Source: Guadua angustifolia
Taxonomy: Eukaryota > Streptophyta > Magnoliopsida > Poales > Poaceae
Direction: 5' to 3'
Length of the DNA stretch: 64,000 bases
NCBI GenBank assembly: GCA_036346375.1
Contig: CM070502.1
Location: 17,398,924-17,462,923 of the forward strand
Shown here piece by piece: positions 10,784 to 21,703 of the stretch. Position 1 is the stretch's first letter, and every line of letters begins with the position of its first letter. The position numbers and the translations under genes were made by a program. The notes below the pieces were generated by a model. That model was given only the letters and a program-made list of their open reading frames with translations, searched no databases and was not told the origin of the DNA.

Positions 10784-13388
10784 ATGAGCTTCCTCCCTGT
10801 GCTTCTCTTCCTGACTGTTCACGGCCATCACCTCGCAGCCTCGGCCGTTGACCAGTTCACCTTTGACGGCTTCGCCGGCGAGAACCTCACACTGGACGGC
10901 ACGGCCGTGATCACGCCGGACGGCCTCCTCATGCTGACGAACGGCACGACTCTGCTGAAAGGCCACGCCTTCTACACTTTTCCTCTCCAGTTCCACAAGG
11001 CAGCGAACGGCGCCTCCTCCGTGCGGTCCTTCTCAACGGCCTTCGTGTTCGGCATCGTCAGCGAGTATGCCGACCTGAGCAGCCCCGGCCTGGCCTTCGT
11101 CGTTTCCAAGAGCAACGACTTCTCAACGGCGCTGCAGAGTCAGTACATGGGCCTGGCCAACGCGGCCAATAACGGCAACGCCAGCAACCACTTCTTGGCC
11201 GTCGAGCTGGACACCATAGTCAACGCCGAGTTCCGGGACATGAGCGACAACCACGTCGGGATCGACGTGAACGGTCTCGTGTCCGTCGTCGCTGACGATG
11301 CGGGGTATTACGACGATGGCACCGGCGTGTTCAGGAACATGAGCCTGCTGAACCGCACGGCGGCGCAGGTGTGGGTGGACTTCAACGCGCGCACCTCGCT
11401 GATCAACGTCACCATGGCTCCTCTGGAGCTGCCCAAGCCCAAGAAGCCGCTGCTCTCCACCACCGTGAACCTCTCATCAGTGATCGAGGACGAAGCATAC
11501 GTCGGTTTCTCGTCATCCACTGGCGTTGTTTCGAGCCGCCACTACGTGCTTGCCTGGAGCTTCAAGATGGATTGGCCAGCCCCGCCGCTAAACATATCAA
11601 AGCTGCCGCCCTTGCCGGTCACGAACCCCAAGCCCCCGTCGAAGACACTGAAGATCTTATTGCCGGTAGCATCAGCCGCATTGGTGTCGGCATTAGCCAT
11701 CATCGTCTTCATGATTCATCGGAGGCGGCGAAAGTATGCTGAGCTTAGAGAGGAGTGGGAAGCCGTGTTTGGGCCTCACCGGTTCTCATACAAGGATCTG
11801 TTCCATTCCACCAACGGGTTCTGTGATGAGCGGCTGCTTGGCATCGGAGGATTCGGGAGGGTGTACAGGGGAGTGCTCCCGATGTCCGGAGTGGAGGTTG
11901 CGGTGAAGAAAGTGTCTCACGAATCGAGACAAGGAATAAAGGAGTTTGTTGCCGAGGTTGTCAGCATCGGTCAGCTTCGGCACCGGAACGTCGTCCAATT
12001 GCTCGGATACTGCCGACGGAAGGGTGAGCTCCTCTTGGTCTACGATTACATGCCAAATGGCAGTCTTGATAAGCTTTTGCATGATCAGAATAGGCTGGTT
12101 TTGAGCTGGAACCAAAGGTTCCGAATCATCAAAGGCGTCGCATCCAGCATATTATACCTCCATGAGGATTGGGAGCAGGTAGTTCTGCACCGAGACATCA
12201 AGGCAAGCAATGTGCTCTTGGATGCTGAGATGAACGGACGGTTAGGCGACTTTGGCCTCGCAAGGCTGTACGACCACGGCACCGACCCATATGTTAGGTT
12301 TAATCCCACATCGGTAATTGATTATGGGGAAGCACAACATATAAGGTGGGGCATCTCTCACCTATCAGGCTAGTCTTTTGGGTTGAGTTGGGCCAGGACC
12401 TTGGTTGTGGCTCTGGTTGGGCCAATGGATGTGGGAGACCTAGGCCGAGACCAGGTGTTGGTCTCGGGGGGAGCCGGATCACTGCGGGCCATGAGATGGC
12501 AGGAGCGCAGCGGATCCTAACAAGTGGTATCAGAGCCCAAGGTTTGAAACCCGGAACGTCTCCAGGGTCGCACGGTTGTGGGGGAGCCTTGAAAACAAGT
12601 CTCGGGGTGACATAGGCTTGATGTCACGGGGGAGATTGTTGGGCCCGATGTGTGATGGGGGAGATTGTTGGGTTTAGTCCCACATCGGATATTGGTGATG
12701 AGGGAGCACAGCTTAAAAGGTGGAGGCATCTCTCACCCATCAGACTAGTCTTTTGGGTTGAGTTGGGCCAGGACCTTGGTTGTGGCTCTGGTTGGGCCAA
12801 TGGATGTGGAAGACCTAGGCCGAGACCAGGTGTTGATCTCGGAAGGAGCCGGATCACTGCGGACCATGAGATGGCAGAAACGCAGTGGCCCTAACACCAC
12901 AAACCACGCACGTAGTTGGCACAATAGGGTACCTCGCCCCAGAGCTCGGGCACACCGGCAAGGCGTCCAAGGCAACCGACGTCTTCGCCTTCGGCGTGTT
13001 CATGCTGGAGGTCACGTGCGGGCGGCGACCCGTGTCGGAAGGCGCGAACGGTGATCACCTCTTGCTGGTGGACTGGGTGCTCGAGCATTGGCGCCAAGGC
13101 ACGATCACTGACACGGTGGACCCGCGACTCCGAGGCGACTTTGCCGTCGAAGAAGTGAGCTTGGTGCTGACGGTAGGCTTGCTGTGCTCACACCCTTTGC
13201 CCAACGCGCGCCCGGGCATACGGCAAGTCATGCAGTTATTGGATGGTGACATGCCACTCCCGGAGGTATCGCAAGCTCACCTAAGCTTAAACATGCTGGC
13301 TCTAGTGCAAAACGGCCAGGTGTTCAGCTCACGCTCTACTACGTCGACAATAGCTGGTAATATCTCTGACATCCCTAGAGCGAGATGA
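10784..13388 (+). pseudogene. L-type lectin receptor-like kinase, split by a TRIM
   Basis: A single-exon plasma-membrane receptor kinase. Its order is: signal peptide (from MSFLPVLLFLTV), legume-lectin domain (VDQFTFDGF to about residue 275), membrane segment (about residues 290-311), then a Ser/Thr kinase. Kinase motifs are GIGGFGRVYRG (about 352), VAVKKV, HRDIKASNVLL (about 468) and DFGLARLYDHGTDP (about 488). A 605-bp TRIM (12292-12896) then interrupts the activation loop. The rest (TTHVVGTIGYLAPEL to the stop at 13386-13388) follows in another frame. Counting the 5-bp target duplication once, the two parts give 1995 bp in one frame, 664 residues, normal for the family. The start is the ATG at 10784, because it is followed at once by the hydrophobic signal. 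As it stands, the protein would stop inside the TRIM at 12373 and lack half the kinase lobe. It might survive as a lectin-plus-partial-kinase protein. Confidence 0.9.
12292..12896 (+). mobile_element. Complete TRIM retrotransposon in the kinase exon
   Basis: Two 231-bp LTRs (12292-12522 and 12666-12896) start TGTTAGG or TGTTGGG and end CCTAACA. Between them lie 143 bp. The primer binding site TGGTATCAGAGC at 12525-12536 matches the initiator methionine tRNA, and a purine tract GGGGGAGAT ends at 12665. There is no coding sequence, so this is a terminal-repeat retrotransposon in miniature. It is flanked by CCATA (12287-12291) and CCACA (12897-12901), a 5-bp duplication with one change. The LTRs differ at many sites, so the insertion is not recent. 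A second copy of the purine tract plus TGTTGGG occurs about 27 bp before the right LTR. Confidence 0.93.
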
Positions 13389-13442
13389 GCACAAGGATCT
13401 TTGTCTCGCATCGTGAGCTCAAGACTAGCTTGTATGCAATGT

Positions 13443-13522
13443 TGTAAGGTACTCTTCTGAAATGTACAATGTAAATTCTAAGGAGTTGTAAGGTACTTTT
13501 CTGAAAAGTACAATGTAAATTC
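13443..13522. repeat. Two-copy tandem repeat after the kinase gene
   Basis: The phrase GTTGTAAGGTACT(C/T)TTCTG, followed by GTACAATGTAAATTCT, occurs twice in a row about 41 bp apart. It lies 55 bp after the kinase stop codon, so probably in its 3' untranslated region. 13523-13832 then shows GAAAATCGA and GTGATTTTC words in loose repetition and nothing coding. Confidence 0.6.
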
Positions 13523-13832
13523 TGATATCGACGCCGGAGCTTTGAAAATCGACCGGTAAGTATCGAAAATCGAGTTCTTATACTGCAAATCGAGGGGGGC
13601 TTAGAAAATCGACGGCGACATCGATTTTACACGAAAATTGTGCGATTTTTGTTCAGAGCCGTGCGATTTTCGACTGTATCAGTGTGATTTCCATGTGTAG
13701 CCGTGTGATTTTCATGATGACCCATGCGTCTGTAGTTATAGCTGTTGTAGTTGATGTATTAGGATGCAAGATGAAGAATGAAAAGGTGGTGTTGTGTTCA
13801 GTTTATACCCTTTTGCTTTGATCAATACATGT

Positions 13833-14481
13833 TGTTGAATATTCAGATATGCGATATGGGTATACGCCATAAAGTCAAAGGTCATACCATGTATATCTCT
13901 ATCAGCATTTGAAAACTCCAGATATTTCGAGCCCAGTTCAATGGGATAAGATATATGGAGAAGAGATATCCCCGCATGTGGCAGGACTCGATCGTATTCC
14001 CGATACGAGAAAACCTACTCGAATACGTCTAGCGACTATGGAAATTCAGATGCGATACGGAGATCACAATAGCAACAGAACTCCTCATCGACTATGATTC
14101 GGTACTCTAATCCACTATATAAGGACTAGGGAGGACATCGTCCAGATCAAGCCAATTAGAAGCCAGCCAATCGCAACCGACAACAAGCCAACTTAGAGCA
14201 CAAGCCTCAAGCCATTGCCATCATAGCCAAACGCACAGGAAGATCTCCAATAGCCATAGTCTAGCCACCCCCGTATTCATATTTTTTCCCTATAATCAGA
14301 ACTAGCATCCTCGATTTGTAATATGTTCATTGATCTCATCCATCGCCGACACAGGAGTAGGGTATTACTTGATTAAGAGGCCCGAACTTGTCTACATCGT
14401 GTGCCCCCGATTGTGTGTTTGATCCTGCATACCCCGAAGGTACCCGAATAAAAGTGTGTTGTCGATCACTAACCTTCAACA
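13833..14481 (+). mobile_element. Solo LTR, 649 bp, with intact duplication
   Basis: The element begins TGTTGAA and ends TTCAACA, a 7-bp terminal inverted repeat of LTR type. It is bounded by CATGT on both sides (13828-13832 and 14482-14486), a perfect 5-bp target-site duplication. A TATA-like CTATATAAGG sits near 14116. No internal domain remains, so it is a solo LTR left by LTR-LTR recombination. Orientation follows the TATA motif. Confidence 0.85.
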
Positions 14482-14756
14482 CATGTGAAATAGTAGGACC
14501 AGTGTTCATGTTTTTAGTTCGAACCGTGGTAGAACAGATGACTACAATATGAGTGATTCGTGTGAACCAGTATAAGCAGTGTGCATGTCTGTTGGACTAT
14601 AGGAGAACTAAGCACAAACTTGTCAAATTCACATAGCACAGTAATTTTGACAAATTACTTTGAAAGGCATCGATAACAACTTAGCGCAGTTTGTCAAAAT
14701 TAGTATCAAGCATACATGAAGTGCACCTTCAAATAGATGTCATCCTGGTGCAAACA

Positions 14757-15975
14757 TGTAACATCCCAAAAATTTGACCTTTTATTATTATTTTATTGCT
14801 ATTGTCTGTTTTGTGATTTTTCTAGATTTATTGAAATTTCTTTTGGATTTTATTTAAAATTATTTTATATTAAGTATATTGGCCTTTTGTTAAAAACTAA
14901 ATAAATATAGATAAGATTTATATAAATTTTTACTAAAAATATTTTATTTGAGTCCAAAATGTCTCAAAGTATTTATGTGAATTTTCTCGGATTTTTCCTG
15001 ATATTTCTATTGCCTAAAATAAACTAAACTATTTTCCAGAATTATTTAAATTGAAAAAAATCAGCGAAAATGTGTGTGAACAGTACTGGGCCGAAGCCTA
15101 GCATTGTGCGTGCTCGGCCCGTGTGCTGTGCGGCCCAATAGGCCCAGTTTCCAGAAACTCAAGCGGCGCCCGTTGGATTCTGATCTAACGGTATAAGACG
15201 AGTCCGGAACCCTAAAGGAAGGCAGCCGTTGGATCTGCGTTGGACGCTCGAGATATGTCACTACAAGAAATAGCATCATCAAATCTCAGTCAATGGATTT
15301 GGATCGGATGGTGGTGAGTGAAGCGTACCGGTTCAGGACTTCATCAGATCTCGGCCGTTGGAAGTATCATGTGTGGTTGGGATAGGATCGCCCAAGGAGA
15401 TGTGGCCATTGGTGCAGATGCATAGACGGCATTGCTTCATCGTCCTCGTGTGTCTGTGTGGGACCCTGTCCTAAGATCTCGCTGGTGCCGCCATGGACTC
15501 CGCAACCAAATTGAGTTTATCTCGGGGTATCGACGCTATAAAAGGAGCGCATCGGGATCGCAAGTAACCAAGCAGTAAAAGCCCTAAGCTAGCATCTCGA
15601 GGATCACCGCTGTTCTCCGTGAATCTGCGAAATTCGCCAAGCGCCGTCGTAATGAAGAAACCATGGTTCCGCTGTCGTCCATGGGAGATCGAGCTTGGGA
15701 TCGGTGTTGCTCGCTTCGCCTCGTTGCAAGGAAGTTGGTGTGCGCCCCGGATTCGTCGGAGGATCGCTAGACTTCATCGACCGCAAGAACCTTAGAACCG
15801 CCGCCGTTCATCTCGCCACCGCCGTCATTCCACAGCCCCAGAGACCAGGGTGAGGGCGTCACCGTATGCCCGGAATCAAGATCTCTTTGGAGGTGCCCTT
15901 TGTTCTCGCTGCCGGTGACCCTAGGGCCGCGCGCACCGCTGGGAGACGTGGCCTCATGCTTCGTTGCCACGTGTT
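14757..15975 (+). mobile_element. 5' part of a long LTR (TGTAACATCCC family), truncated
   Basis: It begins TGTAACATCCC like the solo LTRs at 47100 and 21917. It follows the same course: an AT-rich start, the CAGTACTGGGCCG-type segment, a TATA-like CTATAAAAGG near 15537, then GTGACCCTAGGGCCGCGCGC near 15905. Similarity to the 47100 copy ends near 15975, after about 1.2 kb of the expected 3.3 kb. No GTCCCGACA end is present, so the copy is 3'-truncated. Confidence 0.65.
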
Positions 15976-17197
15976 AGACTTGCAGGCAGAATGCTGAGTT
16001 GGCGCTTATATCACCTAGAAACTGCCCAAGAATTCGGTTTCAGACAGATAATATATATCACCTGCTTATAACAACAAAAGACAGCGAAAGAACATTAAAT
16101 AGATAAATATATCCAATTAAATGAGATTAAAAGAACATTATTGTAGGCCATCAGTCTAAAATTTAAATTGTGAAATATCAATTAAAAACAAACTGATAGG
16201 AATGGTCTGAGTGTGGTCGCGACCCTATACACCATCTTTGTCGAAAACAAGGTAATCAAGCGACAATCTTCTTTATCGTTCTCTGAATAAATATTAATAA
16301 GTAAAGTTGAGTACACGTATGTACTTGCAAGACTATAGCATATGAAAATAAAATACATGGAAGGTTAGTCCAAGGATATCAAGCCACCACACTAAGTTTT
16401 ATTTTCAGCACAAAGCAGATTTTATTTATAAGAGAATAGTTCATCAAACGGTAACAGAATTTTTGTTGAACAATTGGTCTTGTTTTGGTTGATTAGAGTA
16501 CCAATTAACGTCTACGTTGGATGAAGTATTCTCTTGCAAAATTTTATCAAAATACACGGAGACCATAACTCGGATCCGTACTTTTAAAAATTGCTCAAGT
16601 CTGAGTACAAATGCAGCTCAATATTTAAATAGCGTTCTAAGTAAGTATGGTTAAGCATATGTGCGATATCTCGCTAGTGACATTATCTATTGTCTAAACC
16701 ATAAACTAAGGTTATAAAAGCAGGTAAACAAGTGTCACAGTAATGGTAATGTATACAAATAGGAAGTATCTACGATACTCACAACATAGCAAGTTTAGTG
16801 TAAACGTACATGTACGCATATAACGTTTAATAAAATAACATAAACTTCGTAAAGTAATAGGATCGACATGATCAAAAGATAGTGCTTACCTTACTTGTTG
16901 AGCAATTGGTCTTTGGTTGATCGGAGTACCAATTACATCACCTAGTTCTAAACCTCTCGCATAGTTCCAAGCATTGTATAAGTTCATGTATATGAGAATA
17001 ATATTTATGAGGATAATATATGTGAGAATGATGCATATGTGAATGATGCGAGGGCCAATCCTATAACTCCTAGAACATCACCTACTAGGTACCATGATCT
17101 ACGAAATACTCACTAATTTAACATGCATGTCTAACTACACAATTTTCTCTAATGTTGCTCGTCAATGATTTTGCCAAAAGTGTTGTCCAAGTGAATA
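15976..17197. other. Unassigned AT-rich intergenic sequence
   Basis: No gene was found. A phrase resembling CAATTGGTCTTTGGTTGAT followed by GGAGTACCAATTA occurs twice, near 16472 and 16902, suggesting an old duplicated repeat. Confidence 0.35.
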
Positions 17198-19031
17198 TCT
17201 TATCTATTAAACGTGGAAGGAATGCTGCGAGCTCAGCTACGCCACGTCATTGTTTTGGCCAAAAAAACCTTCGAAAAAAATGAGATCGCAAACAGATCCT
17301 TTCGTTTGACCCACCGTTCTTTTTCGCCTTCCGTGCTGACGCTGCTGGTTCTTTCTCCGTCGTAGATTCCTGCGTCTTGGGTGTGTTGTGGGCACTTGCA
17401 TCGTCTGTTTCCCCTCGGAAGCTCCGCCGGTCCCCTTGCTGCTTCGCCGCTTCTCCCATCGACCGTTTAGTGCGCTCCGCTGGTGCTCCCCCGTCCGGCT
17501 TCCCTCTCGCGTCCTCCGACGCTTATCCCGTCACTCGCCTCGCGCGCCTCGATGGTGCTCCCCCTTCCGTCTTCCCTTTCGCGCCCTCCACCGCTTCTCC
17601 CTTCACCCGCCTGGCCCTCTCCGCCAGTGCTCTCCCTTTCGGTTCCTGCGTCGCGCGCCCCCGAAGGTGCTCCCCTTCCTCCCTTCATTCTATCCATTGG
17701 TTGATGGCTGCTATAGCCACCTTGTCATAGCTCATTCCTTGATTTCAGTTTTCTTTCTATGCGATAAGATGTTTTTATTTCAAGATGTATGTATGCGTCC
17801 AGGCAAATGTCCCCACATTGTTTTATGGATGTTTCTTATCTGGGCATGAGATAGTTGGTCTGTATGGACGCAATGATTGCCGTGTGTCCGCATTGCGGCT
17901 GCCCTGCTCCTGGTATATGCGCTCCATCGCCGTTGATTAGTTCGGAATCTCGTCATACTTATGTGATTCATAGTTTCACCTTGAAGATGAGTTGGTGCCC
18001 AGTTTTTTTTCTAATTAAGCTAGAACAAATTTGTTTTGCCATCTTATCGTCTAAACTAATACTCTTTATTGTAACTGCTCTAGGATGATTGTATCCTTTT
18101 TTCAAAATGATTTTAAGTGACGCATTTGTTAAATGATTATCCTCATCCCCTTCAACATCATTTAGGATTTCAGGTCCTGTTATAGTTAGGGATCATTGAC
18201 ATACCAACTGTAATCTTTTTCCTAGAGGATTTTTGACAACAATGTACATTGCTTTGGTCATGAGGTTATAATAAAACTTAAAGCTTGCAGATGTTATCTG
18301 CATTGTTGTTCTCATAAAACTGAAACCTTAATATTGCATATGAATCTTCGCCCTTTTTGATGTTGTATGGTTATGGTTTTATTGATATTTGACAATAGGA
18401 GGTGGGCGCATATCTTCGGCTGATGACCTATGATGGTAGTTTATCATCATGGAGAGCCCGAGATTACTTATCATAGACTGCTAACAGGGAGTCTGAGATG
18501 TATAAATAGGAGATAAATTGTTTGTGTGCCTATTTCAGTGCAGTCTACTTAAGTCCCTACGGCTTCTTTACCACAAATTTCTTATTTGTTAATACCTGGG
18601 AGCATTAGGAGAAGTGCAATCACTAGGGTTATTTGTATGTCGAAGACCGGAAAAATCTCATGCCTTGCTCAGTTGCTCTAATGTCAAACTATGTTTCTTT
18701 TCCTTTCTTTTTAGCTTAGTGTGGTGCATGTTTGGGGAAAAAATATTGATACGTATAGGCGTTTACCAGTCTATAGTATGCCGCTTTTGCCACAGTATAT
18801 TAGATCTTTGCCCTCCTATCACCCCTAAAACCACATTCTATGCCTAATGCCAATGTAATGACCGACCATGGATGCAATGCAGCCGTAATGCTATAGTTAG
18901 AACTGACAACTCACCAAACTAATCATCGCTTTACAACAGTATTTTTCCAAGCCTACTTATCTCACAAAGTGCTGCACCTCCTTATCTTAATGTACTACAT
19001 GGGCACAGCGTAGCGTGCCCTCTCTACCTAG
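17198..19031 (+). mobile_element. Non-autonomous Helitron with hairpin end
   Basis: The 5' end is A then TCTTATCTATTAAACG at 17198. The 3' end has a hairpin with perfect 6-bp arms, GGGCAC and GTGCCC (19001-19020), then seven bases, then CTAG (19028-19031) and T. This is textbook Helitron architecture with A/T insertion. The 1.8-kb element has no helicase. It carries a GC-rich block (17280-17720) unlike the AT-rich remainder, which is likely a captured gene fragment. Confidence 0.7.
17377..17730 (+). pseudogene. GC-rich open frame with 24-residue repeats, probable captured fragment
   Basis: Inside the Helitron, a frame of 117 codons contains about three degenerate units of 24 residues (72 bp), recognisable by GAPPS-FPLAS, GAPPSVFPFAPS and SALPFGS. 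The period is a multiple of three, so the repeats stay in frame. Alternative frames are also open because of high GC content, so this may not be translated. It could be the 5' exon of a captured host gene; I recognise no domain. Confidence 0.35.
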
Positions 19032-20483
19032 TAAGCATAAAGGCGCGAATACATACAGATGAAACCTTAGTTTGCAATATACTAAAAAATGCACAAAAAT
19101 TTACACAGAAGACTACGCCACTGGGCTGCACTACGCGCTGCTGGTCCGGCCCGCCTAGGCTGTCTGGCCGCTGTTGCTACGGCCTCTCCTCGCGTGTGCT
19201 GACTCGGCCGTGCCTCACACCGCGCCCTGCGCCGCCTTGAGCCGTCTGCTCCGCGCGTCACGCCGTCTCTCTTGCCGAGGTGCGTCGTCGGTCTCTCTGT
19301 CGGCCACGCCACGCCGCCACAACATCCCCTTGCGCCGTGCCGACCTCCTCCTGGCCGCTGGCAGCTGGTCGCGCCGCGCCTCGGCCCCGTCGGCCACGCC
19401 GCGCTGGGCTGTTGTGGCCACGCTGTCCAGCCGACCGAGCTGACTCCAAGCTAGCTGATGGCACAAATGACTCTAGTCGTCACTCGTCACTGCCACTTCT
19501 CTTTCTTGCTAAACTACCCAAATGATCTTGCATGCGAAAAATATTTGCAGGAATGGGATGCTTTCATGAAGAGGAATGCGATGGTATAGCATGCATGGAT
19601 TGCTTTCGTGTTCTTGTATGTGACTTCGAGAAGAAAATTTAGAGGGACTTGAAGGTGTTCTTGGGTTGTTGCTGTTGCCTGGGAGAGAAAGAACAGAGGG
19701 AGAAGAAATGGGGGTCGGCTCAAAGAAAAAGGGCAGGAGGTCAGGATAAGGAAGGTTTAATGGAGCATTGGCAGCATGCATTAGTTGTTTTTCCAGCTTG
19801 GTGTGCGCATAGTCCCAGGTTTGCTGTGGCAGTCATTTGGACAGCAATTGGTTGCCGTGTTTGAAACTTTTCATTAATGATCTCAAGATAGGTCTTATCC
19901 TCTAGTAAAAGTGTTAAGATAAGATTTTATCTATAAAATTTTATTAAATTCTGATAAGACTGTTGTACCAAAGTTTTGTTTTCTGATTTTTTTTATTTTT
20001 TATAGATATCAAATAAGGTTTATTTTATATGAAACTTTTTTTTCTCCTAATGATTATTGAGAGCTAACATAATGAGTTCACATTGCTTTTGAGAAGGCTC
20101 TGGAGATGATTTGAGATTTATATGAAATTTTCCAGATTGTATTTATTAAGATATTTTCGGTTTTATATTTTGGAGGATAAGAAAATAACCAATATAAAGG
20201 ATTTTTCTTAAAAGCCAAAATTCAAGAATTTTTTGAAAATATGGAAATTAAAATAAGATTATATTTCAAACTTATTTTCATAGTTTGTTCATTTCAGGAA
20301 AAAAGTTTTAATATGGCAACTTTATTCTTTTCTTAAGGTTTAAAATTCAAGAAAATGAGGAAAAAGATAAAAAAGATGATATTTTAAATTAAAATCTTGA
20401 TTTCAATTAAAATTTTTATTCAATATTATTTTAAAATTTAAAATTTTATTTTTCCCCAATTTTTAATTTTTTGGGATGTTACA
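19032..20483 (-). other. GC-rich then AT-rich block ending in an LTR-like terminus
   Basis: 19080-19450 is GC-rich with overlapping frames on all strands and no motif. 19870-20483 is very AT-rich and ends GGGATGTTACA at 20473-20483. That is the reverse complement of the TGTAACATCCC start of the long LTR family in this window. It may be the 5' end of a related LTR in reverse orientation, but sequence beyond the first 11-15 bases is not obviously alike and the other end was not found. Confidence 0.3.
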
Positions 20484-21703
20484 ACCAAGTGCTAACGTTC
20501 ATTTTAGTGAGAAATGTTAATTTCAAATGTCATATGCTATGGTATTAAAATGAACGTTATTGAAATGTGGATTTATTGAATTGATTTGTAAATAGTATTG
20601 AAATAAAATTTTATTTTTGAGATATTATTGTTAAATATCTAATTTACAACTTGAGATAGTCTAAAATATAGCAAAGGTCATGTTAAAATTTTTCTATAGT
20701 TGTGCTATTATTGCAAAATATGTACTTTACAACTTGACATTGTCTTAAAATATAGAAAAGGTTATACCAGAATTTTTATCATCTTTTTCCATATTTTTAT
20801 ACATTTCTAACATTTTTCTGATTTTTGGGCATTTATCGGCTTTTTACAAATTTTCCACCATTTTCTGTATTTTTTCCCAATTCTCCTTTATTTTTTTTTC
20901 ATTTCCATTGAGTTGCCAATTTTTCATCAAAACCGCTCAATAATCGGCCAAAACCGGACACTGGACATTTCTGTACTGAAGCGGTTTTGCACCTGAGCTG
21001 CAAAAGTTGCTAGGCTATCTGTGAAAGGATCCAAAAGGACCACATTTTTTAGAAGCAGCAAGATGGGCTGTCACCCACTGCTTGTTAGTTCATTGTTTTG
21101 TTGGCAGAGCTGAAGATACACCCTGTCCATTCTGATCGTGGTCTCAATTACCTTCCATGCATTATGAGGAGCATGAGCATGGCAATGGCATCTGGAGTTC
21201 TGAGCTGCTGCTTCAACCAATAGATGCACCTTATGGCGTGGCATGAGCCCAGATCATGATCAGGTCCTGAACAGCTCCTGATCCGAAAACCCCCTTCCAA
21301 TACTGTGATTTCCACCCTCTCAGGTCTCACTGATATTAAAAATTCAAAACCCACAAGTCCACGAAACTTCTCCAAGAGATTTGGACTAAAGCGAGACCAC
21401 ACGATTTCGATGTCAAAATGGGGATATCCCAGCAATGTGACTTGACTAACAACCTACTCCCAGCTTCCCACATCTCACACCTCTGATGTGTGAACCAGCT
21501 TTCTCCCCTCCGTTTCTTTTCTAGCTTCAGTATGGACGGTAAAAGACGACAGGAGCGCGGTTCCATCTCCGACGCTGACCCGCCGGCTCCCGCCACCGTC
21601 AGCGACTGTTACTGTCATCTGATTATGGCGATCCCAAGGTAGCTTGCAGCTTAGCCCTAACAAGATGATTCGTCTTACCTTATGAGCGTGCTTATACGGT
21701 CAC
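20484..21703. other. Intergenic, no supported gene
   Basis: 20500-20960 is AT-rich. 21148-21663 has overlapping minus-strand frames with no motif. A fragment of an old gene is possible, but nothing supports a call. Confidence 0.3.

Noticed and set aside
12293..12885. Rescue of the kinase by splicing out the TRIM
   Set aside because: Donor-like GTs at 12293 and 12314 are phase 0. The nearest acceptor AG at 12884-12885 would then read TGG CCC TAA and stop. Other sites cannot be excluded without RNA data.
12292..12896. Cassandra-type TRIM carrying a 5S rRNA promoter
   Set aside because: I see no 5S-like box A/C sequence in either LTR, so the element is called a TRIM only.
14752..20488. 14757 and 20483 as two ends of one inverted element
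   Set aside because: The ends are TGTAACATCCC and its complement, but the flanks AAACA and ACCAA differ, the adjacent sequences are not alike, and a Helitron lies between.
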